A model generated the notes under the pieces. That model was not told the origin of the DNA. It saw nothing but the letters and a program-made list of their open reading frames with translations, and did no database searches. From positions 1-63,874 of the forward strand of contig CACJCG010000002.1 of the NCBI GenBank assembly GCA_902591845.1: 63,874 nt of DNA, in the 5' to 3' direction. Of this stretch, positions 55,934 to 63,874 are shown one piece after another. The position numbers and the translations under genes are program-made. How positions within the stretch are numbered: the stretch's first letter is position 1; each line of letters begins with the position of its first letter. The stretch is from an uncultured Pelagibacteraceae bacterium (lineage in GTDB: Bacteria > Pseudomonadota > Alphaproteobacteria > Pelagibacterales > Pelagibacteraceae).

Positions 55934-57769
55934 TTAATCTAATTCGAATTTTTTTGTATAGTCTTTTTTTAAATTTGGATTCTGTTCTTTTTTATCTAGA
56001 ACACAATTTCCTATCACCAAATAATCTAATTCAGTACCCATAAAACAATTAAATGCATCTGTAGGTGAATTTACAATTGGTTCTCCTCTTACATTAAATG
56101 AAGTGTTTACAACAACAGGACAACCAGTTTTTTCTTTAAACTCTAAAATTAAATCATAGTAACGTTTATTAGTATTTTTTGAGACTGTCTGTATCCTGGC
56201 TGAGTAATCAACATGAGTTACAGCTGGAATCTCAGATCTCCTAATATTCAGTTTGTCAATGCCAAAAAGCTTTTTTTGATAATTAGTCATTTCAATTTTT
56301 TTATTTAAGTTTATATTTGATACTAATAACATGTAAGGACTATCAACATCCATATCAAACCATTCTGATAAATCTTCTCTGAGTATCGAGGGAGCGAAGG
56401 GTCTAAAGCTTTCTCTATATTTTACTTTTAAATTCAAGTTTTTTTGCATTTTGTCAGATCTTGGATCTCCTAAAATAGATCTACTACCTAAGGCTCTTGG
56501 GCCAAATTCCATCCTACCTTGAAACCATCCTATTGCTTTTTCATTAGATAAAAATTCAGCAGTTTTACTTATTAATTCTTTATACTCAAAAGTCTCAAAA
56601 TTAGCTCCAACAGCATTTAACTCTTTCTCAATTTCATCTTGATTAAATTCAGTTCCTAAATATGAACCTTTCATATCATCGTTTTGGTTTACTAATCTTT
56701 TATTTCCTTGATCAATATACCATAGTGCTAAAGCTGCACCTATAGAACCGCCTGCATCTCCAGCAGCAGGTTGAATCCAAATATTGTCAAATATTTGTTC
56801 TTTCAAAATTTTTCCGTTAGCAACACAATTTAATGCTACACCGCCAGCCAAACATAAATTTTTAATACCATATTCATTACGAATAGATTTTGCTAGATTT
56901 ATCATAATCTCTTCAGTAACTTTTTGAATAGAAGATGCTATATCCATATGGAATTGAGATATTTTCTCATTTTTTGGATCACGAGGTTTTTTGCCAAATA
57001 GATCATTAAATTTTTCAGTTATCATTGTAAGTCCAGTTGCATAATTAAAATATTTTTGATCTAGTCTAAAAGTTCCATCATTTTTTAAATCAAGTAATTG
57101 TTTTACTTTATCTTCGTAAATAGGATTGCCATAAGGAGCTAAGCCCATTAATTTATATTCACCACTGTTGACTTTAAAACCTGTATAATATGTAAACGCA
57201 GAATATAACAATCCAAGTGAATGTGGAAAATGAATTTCTTTTTTGATTTCTAAATTATTCTTATTTCCAACAGCGACTGTCGTTGTTGCCCATTCACCTA
57301 CACCATCCGCTGTTAATACTACCGCTTCATCAAAAGGTGATGGAAAAAATGCGCTTGCAGCATGACTTAAATGATGATCAGAGAAAAAAATATTTTTATC
57401 AGATTTATAATTTTCATCATGCTCTTTTAATTTATTAAATAAAAAATTTTTTTGAAAAAGCTTTTCCTTGATCCATAAAGGCATAGCTCTTGAAAATGAA
57501 ACAAAACCTCTTGGTGCAAATGCTACATAAGTTTCTAATAATCTTTCAAATTTTAAAAATGGTTTTTCAAAAAATACTACATGATCAACCTCACTTAATT
57601 TTAAATTTGCATATTTTAAAACGAAATTTATTGCATTATGTGGATAACTTGGATCATGTTTTTTTCTTGTGAATCTTTCTTCTTGAGCAGCTGCTAATAT
57701 TTTTCCATCTTTTAAAATACAAGCTGCACTATCATGATAAAATGCAGATATACCTAAAATAGAACTCAC
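55934..57769 (-). CDS. Carbamoyltransferase (NodU/CmcH family)
   Basis: Transfers a carbamoyl group from carbamoyl phosphate to a sugar or other hydroxyl. 611 residues. The Kae1-like N-terminal part has SAFYHDSAACIL, FSDHHLSHAASAF, TADGVGEW and GGVALNCVANG; the C-terminal part has RPFAPSILRED and NTSFNVRGEPIV. Complete. Target is likely a surface glycan or exported metabolite, from the neighbours. One bp lies between its start and the stop of the DUF5989 gene. Confidence 0.93.
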   Translation of the reverse strand: MSSILGISAFYHDSAACILKDGKILAAAQEERFTRKKHDPSYPHNAINFVLKYANLKLSEVDHVVFFEKPFLKFERLLETYVAFAPRGFVSFSRAMPLWIKEKLFQKNFLFNKLKEHDENYKSDKNIFFSDHHLSHAASAFFPSPFDEAVVLTADGVGEWATTTVAVGNKNNLEIKKEIHFPHSLGLLYSAFTYYTGFKVNSGEYKLMGLAPYGNPIYEDKVKQLLDLKNDGTFRLDQKYFNYATGLTMITEKFNDLFGKKPRDPKNEKISQFHMDIASSIQKVTEEIMINLAKSIRNEYGIKNLCLAGGVALNCVANGKILKEQIFDNIWIQPAAGDAGGSIGAALALWYIDQGNKRLVNQNDDMKGSYLGTEFNQDEIEKELNAVGANFETFEYKELISKTAEFLSNEKAIGWFQGRMEFGPRALGSRSILGDPRSDKMQKNLNLKVKYRESFRPFAPSILREDLSEWFDMDVDSPYMLLVSNINLNKKIEMTNYQKKLFGIDKLNIRRSEIPAVTHVDYSARIQTVSKNTNKRYYDLILEFKEKTGCPVVVNTSFNVRGEPIVNSPTDAFNCFMGTELDYLVIGNCVLDKKEQNPNLKKDYTKKFELD

Positions 57770-57770
57770 T

Positions 57771-57920
57771 TTAAAAAATTGTATATATAAACGGTGCTAC
57801 AGCTGAACCTTGTGTTAAAACAATTAACCCTCCAAATATAACAAGAACAATTATAATTGGTAATAGCCAATATTTTTTTCTAACTCTTAGAAATTCCCAA
57901 AATTCTTTTATAAAACTCAT
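57771..57920 (-). CDS. DUF5989 family small membrane protein, 49 aa
   Basis: 49 residues: MSFIKEFWEFLRVRKKYWLL, then one membrane helix and LTQGSAVAPFIYTIF at the end. This matches the small DUF5989 family, which I recall beside NodU-type carbamoyltransferases and SxtJ. It sits exactly between the two. Function unknown; probably a membrane partner of the carbamoyltransferase (inference). Confidence 0.88.
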   Translation of the reverse strand: MSFIKEFWEFLRVRKKYWLLPIIIVLVIFGGLIVLTQGSAVAPFIYTIF

Positions 57921-57921
57921 A

Positions 57922-58305
57922 TTAAAATTGATTTTTCATTTTACTTTTAGGACCGCTTTTTTTAATCCAATAAGTTTTGTTTTTGTTATATTTTAAATTT
58001 AAAATATCTTTTCCCAAGGCCCTCATAATTAATCCTATAGGTGTTACAACTAAAAAAAATATTACTCCCATTATTAATGGCGAGATTAATTTACCTAAAA
58101 AAACTCCAAACCTAAACCAAATTTTATTTAAAGGCGTTAAAGTTTTAGAATTCAAGATTCCTAGAATTAAAAATATCAAAGATACTGATAAAGACCACAA
58201 TCTAATATCCTGATTATATATTAAGGGATATAAAGATATTAAAAAAAATACTATAAAAAAAACTATTCCAAAACTTCTGTTTGAACTTATTTTAACATTA
58301 TCCAT
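57922..58305 (-). CDS. SxtJ family membrane protein
   Basis: 127 residues with about four hydrophobic segments (FGIVFFIVFFLISLYPLI; LWSLSVSLIFLILGIL; LISPLIMGVIFFLVVTPIGL). The NKIWFRFGVFLGKLISPLIMG and RALGKDILNLKYNKNKTYWI segments are typical of SxtJ, named from saxitoxin clusters but widespread with carbamoyltransferases; no toxin role is implied. Its ATG overlaps the xsc stop by 8 bp. Confidence 0.85.
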   Translation of the reverse strand: MDNVKISSNRSFGIVFFIVFFLISLYPLIYNQDIRLWSLSVSLIFLILGILNSKTLTPLNKIWFRFGVFLGKLISPLIMGVIFFLVVTPIGLIMRALGKDILNLKYNKNKTYWIKKSGPKSKMKNQF

Positions 58306-60082
58306 TTAAAGATTTTTGTGGTTTCATGTCTTTTTTATTAATACCAGCAATTCTTACAGGTTTTTTCATTGCATCTCTTCTAAATGGTTCACCAAGCTCT
58401 TGATTTAAAATTACTTCAATAAACGTGGTAATTCCCTTTTTTTGATCCTCGCAAGACTTTTTTATAGCATCTGTAGTTTCTTCCATTGTTCTTACAGTCA
58501 CCCCTTTTAATCCGCATGCATTAGCAACTTTTGCATAACTCAATTCAGGATCAAGTTCTGTACCAACAAAATTATCATCAAACCAAAGAGTGGTGTTTCT
58601 CTTTTCAGCACCCCATTGATAATTTCTAAATATAACCATTGAAATTGCAGGCCACTCTTTTCTAGCACAAGAGCTCATTTCATTCATGCTAATACCAAAT
58701 GCTCCATCACCAGCAAAACCTATCACTGGCGTATTAGGACATCCAATTTTTGCTCCTAATATTGATGGAAAACCATAGCCACAAGGTCCAAATAATCCTG
58801 GTGCTAAATATTTTCTTCCTTTTTCAAAAGTTGGATAAGCATTACCGATTGCGCAATTATTTCCAATATCACTGGATATAATTACGTCCTCGGGCATTCC
58901 GGCTTGAATTGCTCTCCAAGCTTGCCTTGGAGACATTCTGTCTGCATCTCTCTTTCTAGCTTCTTGATTCCAAACTGTACCTTCATCATCTTCCTCATGA
59001 TCAAGACTTGATAACTTTTGCAACCAGGCAGATTTTGTTTGATGAATAATATCTTTTCTCTTTTGTCTGTCTGTGTTTCCAGCTGTTGGTGAAAGTTGTG
59101 AGAACAACTGTTGTGCAACTAATTTTGCGTCTCCACAAATACCAACTGTAACTTTTTTTGTGAGGCCAATTCGATCAGAATTTATATCTACTTGAATAAT
59201 ACTAGCATCTTTAGGCCAATAATCCATTCCATAACCTGGTAAAGTTGAGAAAGGATTTAATCTTGTGCCCAATGCCAAAACTACATCAGCTTGTTTTATT
59301 AATTCCATTCCAGCTTTCGAGCCATTGTATCCTAATGGGCCAGCTGCTAGTGGATGACTTCCAGGAAAACTATCATTATGCTGATAACCAGAACACACTG
59401 GTGCATCTAATTTTTCTGCAAGTTTTTTACATTCTTCAATAGCTCCACCAATTACTACACCTGCACCTGATAATATAACTGGAAATTTGGCGTTTGATAG
59501 TAAATCTGCTGCTTTATTAATTGCATCAACTCCACCTGCTTGTCTTTCTAACCTTACAATTGGAGGAAGATCAATGTCAATTACTTGTGTCCAATAGTCT
59601 CTTGGAACATTAATTTGTGCTGGAGCGGAACCTCTAATTGCTTTTTCAATTACTCTATTCAACACTTCGGCCATTCTTGAAGGGTCTCTAACTTCCTCTT
59701 GATAGCAAACCATATCTTTAAATAAGTTCATTTGTTCTACTTCTTGGAATCCACCTTGACCCATTGTTTTGTTGGCTGCCTGGGGTGTAACTAATAAAAG
59801 TGGAGTATGATTCCAATAAGCTGTTTTGATTGGTGTAACTAATCCTGTGATTCCAGGTCCGTTCTGAGCAATAACCATTGACATTTTACCAGTGGCTCTA
59901 GTGTACCCATCAGCAATTAAACCTCCATTAGTTTCATGGGCAACATCCCAAAAAGTAATACCTGCGTCTGGAAAAATATCTGAAATCGGCATAAAGGCTG
60001 AGCCGATAATTCCGAATGCGTGTTCAATACCATGCATTTGTAAAACTTTTACAAAGGCTTCCTCTGTTGTCATTTTTGTCAT
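58298..60082 (-). CDS. xsc: Sulfoacetaldehyde acetyltransferase
   Basis: Thiamine-diphosphate enzyme that splits sulfoacetaldehyde with phosphate into acetyl phosphate and sulfite; central to taurine, isethionate and DHPS catabolism. 594 residues. N-terminal GIIGSAFMPISDIFPDAGI and WDVAHETNGGLIADG match Xsc rather than acetolactate synthase, and GDGAFGISMNEM is the ThDP/Mg motif. GAGAGG Shine-Dalgarno 10 bp before the ATG; an ATG 9 bp further on is possible. Its 3' end overlaps sxtJ, and a divergent promoter region of ~110 bp separates it from suyA. Confidence 0.95.
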   Translation of the reverse strand: MTKMTTEEAFVKVLQMHGIEHAFGIIGSAFMPISDIFPDAGITFWDVAHETNGGLIADGYTRATGKMSMVIAQNGPGITGLVTPIKTAYWNHTPLLLVTPQAANKTMGQGGFQEVEQMNLFKDMVCYQEEVRDPSRMAEVLNRVIEKAIRGSAPAQINVPRDYWTQVIDIDLPPIVRLERQAGGVDAINKAADLLSNAKFPVILSGAGVVIGGAIEECKKLAEKLDAPVCSGYQHNDSFPGSHPLAAGPLGYNGSKAGMELIKQADVVLALGTRLNPFSTLPGYGMDYWPKDASIIQVDINSDRIGLTKKVTVGICGDAKLVAQQLFSQLSPTAGNTDRQKRKDIIHQTKSAWLQKLSSLDHEEDDEGTVWNQEARKRDADRMSPRQAWRAIQAGMPEDVIISSDIGNNCAIGNAYPTFEKGRKYLAPGLFGPCGYGFPSILGAKIGCPNTPVIGFAGDGAFGISMNEMSSCARKEWPAISMVIFRNYQWGAEKRNTTLWFDDNFVGTELDPELSYAKVANACGLKGVTVRTMEETTDAIKKSCEDQKKGITTFIEVILNQELGEPFRRDAMKKPVRIAGINKKDMKPQKSLNG

Positions 60083-60194
60083 AAAACTAGAACCTCTCTA
60101 AACTGTAAATTTAAGTATTTATAAAATTCGTTTGTTAATTTGTGCGATTAATATATAAGATTTTACAAAATTCAAACAAACAAATCGACACGAT

Positions 60195-60479
60195 ATGGCA
60201 ACAGATATTATAATTCATGATGAAAAAGACAACGTTGGAGTAGTTGTAATTGAGAAAATCACTCCAAAACAAGATTGCTCTTGCTGGGTAATGGAAAATG
60301 ACAAAACTGTTAGCATTCAATCAGCAGATGAAATTCCTTTAGGTCACAAAATAGCTATGACTGATCTTAACGAAGGTGACACAATAATTAAGTATGGTCA
60401 CGATATTGGTAAAGTTGTTAAATCAATCAAAATAGGTGAACATGTACATGTTCACAATGTAAAAACAAAGAAGTGGTAA
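60195..60479 (+). CDS. suyA: (2R)-3-sulfolactate sulfo-lyase alpha subunit (UxaA N-terminal/SAF-type)
   Basis: 94 residues with SAF-fold features ([31 protein letters not shown]). By itself this could be an altronate/galactarate dehydratase small subunit. The pairing with the beta subunit and divergent xsc favours sulfolactate sulfo-lyase, which makes pyruvate and sulfite from sulfolactate. Four bp separate it from suyB. Confidence 0.85.
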   Translation: MATDIIIHDEKDNVGVVVIEKITPKQDCSCWVMENDKTVSIQSADEIPLGHKIAMTDLNEGDTIIKYGHDIGKVVKSIKIGEHVHVHNVKTKKW

Positions 60480-60483
60480 TACT

Positions 60484-61650
60484 ATGGAAATCCCAAAGAG
60501 CTTTTTAGGTTATAAAAGAGAAAACGGCAGAGCAGGAACAAGAAATCACGTAATCATTCTTCCAGTAGATGATATATCAAATGCGTGTGCTGAAGCAGTT
60601 GCTAATAATATTAAAGGAACAATTGCTCTTCCTCATTCATACGGAAGACTGCAATTTGGAGCAGATTTAGAATTACACTTCAGAACTATGATTGGAACTG
60701 CAAAAAATCCTAATGTTGCAGCAGCAATTATAATTGGAATTGAACCGAAATGGACAAAAAGAATTGTAGATGAAGTTGCTAAAACTGGAAAACCAGTTGA
60801 GGGATTTAGTATTGAAGGCGCTGGTGATATAGAAACTATTATGAAAGCCTCGAAAAAAGCTCAAGAGTTTTCTATATGGGCATCTGAGAAACAAAGAGAA
60901 GAATGTCCAATTAGTGATTTATGGATTTCAGTTAAATGTGGAGAGTCTGACACTACATCTGGTCTAGCATCAAATCCTACAGTTGGAAATTTGATGGATA
61001 AACTTGAACCACTTGGTGTTCATTTATGTTTTGGAGAAACTTCTGAATTAACTGGAGCAGAAACAGTTTGCGAAAAAAGAGGTAAAACTCCTGAAGCGCA
61101 AGAAAAATTTAAAAAAACATGGAATGATTATAATGATTTTATTTTAAAAGAGGCTACTGACGACTTATCTGAAAGCCAACCCACTGCTGGTAATATCGCC
61201 GGAGGTTTAACAACAATTGAAGAAAAAGCTTTTGGAAATTTTCAAAAAATTGGTTCGAGACAATTTATTGATGTTTTAACTCCAGCCGAAGAACCAGAAA
61301 AAGGACCAGGATTATATTTTATGGATACTTCTTCTGCTGCAGCTGAATGTGTAACATTGCAAGCTGCTGGTGGATTTAATATTCATTTATTCCCAACAGG
61401 ACAAGGAAATATAATTGGAAATCCTATTGAACCTGTTATCAAACTTACTGCAAATCCATTAACAGCGGTTAACATGAGTGAACACATTGATTGTGATGTT
61501 TCAAAAATTCTTTCAAGAGAAATGAATTTATCTGAAGCTGGAGATGAGCTAATCAAAACAACTTTAAGGGTAGCTAACGGAAGATTGACTTGTGCGGAGG
61601 CTTTAGGTCACAAAGAATTTGTGATGACTAAACTCTACAGAAGTGCATAA
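60484..61650 (+). CDS. suyB: (2R)-3-sulfolactate sulfo-lyase beta subunit (UxaA C-terminal domain family)
   Basis: 388 residues. The N-terminal [40 protein letters not shown] and [15 protein letters not shown] are the iron-binding altronate-dehydratase fold. The sulfo-lyase assignment is from the xsc and exporter neighbours; hexarate dehydratase is the alternative. The stop is 8 bp before yeiH. Confidence 0.85.
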   Translation: MEIPKSFLGYKRENGRAGTRNHVIILPVDDISNACAEAVANNIKGTIALPHSYGRLQFGADLELHFRTMIGTAKNPNVAAAIIIGIEPKWTKRIVDEVAKTGKPVEGFSIEGAGDIETIMKASKKAQEFSIWASEKQREECPISDLWISVKCGESDTTSGLASNPTVGNLMDKLEPLGVHLCFGETSELTGAETVCEKRGKTPEAQEKFKKTWNDYNDFILKEATDDLSESQPTAGNIAGGLTTIEEKAFGNFQKIGSRQFIDVLTPAEEPEKGPGLYFMDTSSAAAECVTLQAAGGFNIHLFPTGQGNIIGNPIEPVIKLTANPLTAVNMSEHIDCDVSKILSREMNLSEAGDELIKTTLRVANGRLTCAEALGHKEFVMTKLYRSA

Positions 61651-61658
61651 AAATTTCT

Positions 61659-62744
61659 GTGGTTATTAAGTTTCAGTATCTTAAATCAATTTTTCCAGGT
61701 GTTGTTTTAGCTTTTATATTTTGTTTATTTTCCCAAGGTATTAATAATGTATTAGCTATTGAGATTTTTGGAACTGAGAAAAGCCCAATTTCAACTGTAC
61801 TAATTGCAATATTGCTTGGAATATTAATGGGAAACGCTTTTACTCCAAGACCAGGTATGATGATTGGTTTGGATTTTACCCAACAGTATATTTTAAAATT
61901 AGGAATAATTTTTTTAGGTATTAGATTAAGTTTTACTGATCTTATTAAATTTGGTTCTGTAGCGATACCTCTAGTGATATTTTGTGTTTTAGGTGTATTA
62001 ATATTGATTAAACTCCTCATAAAAAAAGTCCCAATATCTTCTAAAATGTCTTATCTAATTGCTATTGGTACTAGTGTTTGTGGTGCTACTGCAATTGTTG
62101 CAACAGCTCCTGTTATCAATGCAAAAAAAACAGAGGTAGCCTATGCTATAGCTAATATTACATTATTTGGAGTAATTGCCATGCTGATTTACCCTTATTT
62201 TGCAGAATGGTATTTTGATAATAATGCTTTAGAAGCTGGGTTATTTTTAGGTACTTCAATTCATGAAACCTCGCAAGTCGCTGCTGCAGGTTTAATTTAT
62301 GATCAACAATTTAATAATCCTGAAACTTTAGATGTAGCAACAGTGACAAAATTAATTAGAAATACTTTTCTGGTCATCCTAATTCCATTATTTGCTTTCT
62401 TATATAATAGGGGTGAGTTTAAGGAACAAAAATACTCAATTATAAATATTTTTCCGTATTTTGTGCTTGGTTTCATTGGAATGATTATTGTGAGGAACTT
62501 GGGTGATCAATTCTTTTTAATTGAGGGTAATAATTCTTATGTTTGGTCACAATTTATTGAATATTTAAAAATTATAGCAACTGTATTTTTAACAATGGCA
62601 ATGGCAGCTGTTGGAATTTCAATAAACTTAAGTGAACTTAAATCAATGGGGTATAAACCATTTGTAGTAGGTTTAATTGCAGCCGTAACGGTTGGAATTA
62701 TTAGTTTAATATATATAGAAACTCTAATAAATTTTTTTATTTAA
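61659..62744 (+). CDS. YeiH family membrane protein, putative sulfate/sulfite exporter
   Basis: 361 residues, about 10-11 helices, GTG start at 61659. The family motifs are LGIIFLGIRLSFTDL, IGTSVCGATAIVATAPVI and GTSIHETSQVAAAG. YeiH (UPF0324-type) proteins are linked to sulfite or sulfate efflux. Downstream of two sulfite-releasing enzymes, export of sulfite is the natural inference. No better start with a Shine-Dalgarno was found. Convergent overlap of 4 bp with the next gene. Confidence 0.85.
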   Translation: MVIKFQYLKSIFPGVVLAFIFCLFSQGINNVLAIEIFGTEKSPISTVLIAILLGILMGNAFTPRPGMMIGLDFTQQYILKLGIIFLGIRLSFTDLIKFGSVAIPLVIFCVLGVLILIKLLIKKVPISSKMSYLIAIGTSVCGATAIVATAPVINAKKTEVAYAIANITLFGVIAMLIYPYFAEWYFDNNALEAGLFLGTSIHETSQVAAAGLIYDQQFNNPETLDVATVTKLIRNTFLVILIPLFAFLYNRGEFKEQKYSIINIFPYFVLGFIGMIIVRNLGDQFFLIEGNNSYVWSQFIEYLKIIATVFLTMAMAAVGISINLSELKSMGYKPFVVGLIAAVTVGIISLIYIETLINFFI

Positions 62745-63820
62745 GATTTTACTAATAATTTTTTTCGTAAGTTTGAAATAAAACGCCTAATAAATGCTGC
62801 TCCAACACCTAAAATAATAGCAAACATAATAGTAAACAATCCGTAAAAGAAAGGCATCTCATTAGAAAAATCAATTATAAATTGAGAAAAGAAGTTTAAA
62901 TCTGAACTAGTTCCTTTAGCAGTTCCATTTAGAATTTTTTCTGCAAAAAAAGTGTCGTAAGCTATCGCTATACCTACTATCAGTAACAAAATTGCTAGTA
63001 AAGCTCTTAAACCAGAACTATCGATTCTTTCACCTAATTTTTGCCCAACCTGAACTCCAATAATTGATCCTACAACTAACATTAGAACCAGTAATAAATC
63101 TATAGATCCATAATTAAATGAATGAAGAAAAGTAACAACCACACTTACAAAAATTGTTACAAATAAAGATGTGCCAGGAACTAATTTAGTAGGCATTTTA
63201 ATTATATAAATCATTGCTGGAACTAAAATAAACGCACCTCCAATTCCCATTATAGCTGCAATAAAACCAACTAATAGACCAATTAATATTGGAGTAAAAA
63301 TACTCTCATATAATTTTGACTTTGGAAATCTCATTCTTAATGGAAGACCATGTATCCAATAATGAACATGTAATTTTTTTTTAACCACTATGTTTCTTTT
63401 TGCTTTATCTATTTCTCCTAAACTTTCAACCAACATCAAAGTTCCGATTATTGCTAATATATACATATATGCGAGAGAGATTACTGTATCAATTTTCCCA
63501 ATACCTTTAAAATAAGTAAAAGTGTAAATTCCCAAAGAAGTTCCAATTACACCTCCAATCACGATCATTGAACCCATCTTATAATCTAAAGTGTTTTTCA
63601 AATAATGCGTGGTAGATCCAGAAACTGAAGTGGCTAAAATATTGTTTGCTTCATTAGCAACTGCGTATGCAGGAGGTATTCCCAAAAAAATTAGAAAAGG
63701 TGTCATCAAAAATCCTCCACCAACACCAAATAAACCTGAAAGCACTCCAACAATTGCACTTAATAAAAGTATCTCGATAGGGTTAACAAAAACTTGAGCT
63801 ATCGGTAGAAATACTTCCAT
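62741..63820 (-). CDS. TauE/SafE (TSUP) family sulfite/sulfonate exporter
   Basis: 359 residues, longer than the usual ~250, with two homologous halves (GVLSGLFGVGGGFLMTPFLIFLG and VGFIAAIMGIGGAFILVPAMIY). Both carry the TSUP Gly-rich motif. The extra length is a polar middle segment (VKKKLHVHYWIHGLPLRMRF) and a last membrane helix. Adjacent to sulfonate-degrading genes, so sulfite or sulfoacetate export is likely. Specificity unproven. Confidence 0.85.
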   Translation of the reverse strand: MEVFLPIAQVFVNPIEILLLSAIVGVLSGLFGVGGGFLMTPFLIFLGIPPAYAVANEANNILATSVSGSTTHYLKNTLDYKMGSMIVIGGVIGTSLGIYTFTYFKGIGKIDTVISLAYMYILAIIGTLMLVESLGEIDKAKRNIVVKKKLHVHYWIHGLPLRMRFPKSKLYESIFTPILIGLLVGFIAAIMGIGGAFILVPAMIYIIKMPTKLVPGTSLFVTIFVSVVVTFLHSFNYGSIDLLLVLMLVVGSIIGVQVGQKLGERIDSSGLRALLAILLLIVGIAIAYDTFFAEKILNGTAKGTSSDLNFFSQFIIDFSNEMPFFYGLFTIMFAIILGVGAAFIRRFISNLRKKLLVKS

Positions 63821-63831
63821 AAAAAATTTAA

Positions 63832-63851
63832 AAGTTGTTAAAAAACAACTT
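63832..63851 (-). promoter_or_regulatory. Perfect 8-bp hairpin upstream of the TauE-family gene
   Basis: aagttgtt (63832-63839) pairs with aacaactt (63844-63851) around a 4-nt loop. On the minus strand it is followed by a T-rich stretch and then the ATG at 63820. It could be a weak terminator of an upstream gene beyond the window, or an operator. AT-rich and unproven. Confidence 0.35.
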
Positions 63852-63874
63852 AGTTAAAAGTGATAAAAGTTCCA

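Noticed and set aside
55934..58305. SxtJ/carbamoyltransferase genes as evidence of saxitoxin-like biosynthesis.
   Set aside because: No other sxt biosynthetic genes are present; these families are widespread in surface-glycan and other loci.
60100..60194. Similar short words in inverted orientation (cgtttgtt/aacaaac and gtgcgat/atcgacac) between xsc and suyA, resembling an operator.
   Set aside because: The blocks are in different order on the two sides and differ by an indel, so no proper palindrome forms; likely chance in AT-rich DNA.
1..63874. CRISPR arrays, rRNA genes, insertion sequences or prophage structural genes.
   Set aside because: None seen: no regularly spaced repeats, no transposase or phage proteins, and no rRNA-like stretches.

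Overview
The window is a gene-dense, strongly AT-rich piece of a streamlined marine alphaproteobacterial genome. It is almost certainly SAR11 (Pelagibacterales). The reasons are the heavy A/T codon bias, very short or overlapping gene junctions, the alphaproteobacterial gene order (nuoA-N, birA, coaX, RNase J, DUF1467, proS, lolC/lolD, dnaE, rpsB, tsf; tig-clpP-clpX-lon), a prolyl-tRNA synthetase without an editing insertion, a TRAP transporter, and sulfonate genes (xsc, suyAB). I see no recognisable DNA-binding transcription regulator anywhere; even BirA lacks its helix-turn-helix domain.

Layout. 1-25.4 kb: one long minus-strand block. It starts from a clear promoter at 25459-25486 and runs tRNA-Val, tRNA-Asp, all 14 subunits of respiratory complex I (nuoA to nuoN), birA, coaX, RNase J, a DUF1467 protein, proS, the lipoprotein exporter lolC/lolD, dnaE, and rpsB-tsf, which has its own structured leader with a possible pseudoknot. 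25.5-32.6 kb: an orphan radical SAM protein and the protein quality-control set lon, clpX, clpP, tig behind tRNA-Leu(TAG). 32.6-36.4 kb: small housekeeping and hypothetical genes, including four tiny ORFs under 60 codons (DUF1289 protein, uracil-DNA glycosylase, YbgC, histidine phosphatase, DUF3047). 36.4-41.7 kb: a transport operon of a TRAP binding protein, a strong intercistronic terminator, the TRAP permeases, an NCS1 nucleobase-type permease and an SDR dehydrogenase. Divergent from it (41.9-45.6 kb) lie a GMC oxidoreductase, a TerC-family protein, another SDR and an M23 peptidase, followed by convergent nadK.

46.4-50.1 kb: a putative integrated island in tRNA-Leu(TAA). A 114-bp near-perfect direct repeat, made of the tRNA promoter region plus the tRNA 5' half up to the anticodon loop, flanks four minus-strand genes: three small secreted proteins and a lipoprotein with an HtrA-like protease domain. 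No integrase is present. 50.1-58.3 kb: cell-envelope genes (a large polytopic membrane protein of glycosyltransferase type, two paralogous family-2 glycosyltransferases, a membrane-anchored SGNH hydrolase, and a carbamoyltransferase with its small partners DUF5989 and SxtJ), plus one FAD oxidoreductase.

58.3-63.8 kb: an organosulfonate region. Sulfoacetaldehyde acetyltransferase (xsc) is divergent from sulfolactate sulfo-lyase (suyA, suyB) and a YeiH-type exporter; a TauE/TSUP-type exporter faces them. Xsc and SuyAB both release sulfite, which the two transporters could export. The 3' end of xsc overlaps the start of the SxtJ/DUF5989/carbamoyltransferase cassette, so sulfonate catabolism and a surface-modification cassette seem to share a transcript. 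The most interesting items are the tRNA-Leu island with its duplicated tRNA promoter, the xsc-carbamoyltransferase coupling, and the terminator between dctP and dctQ.
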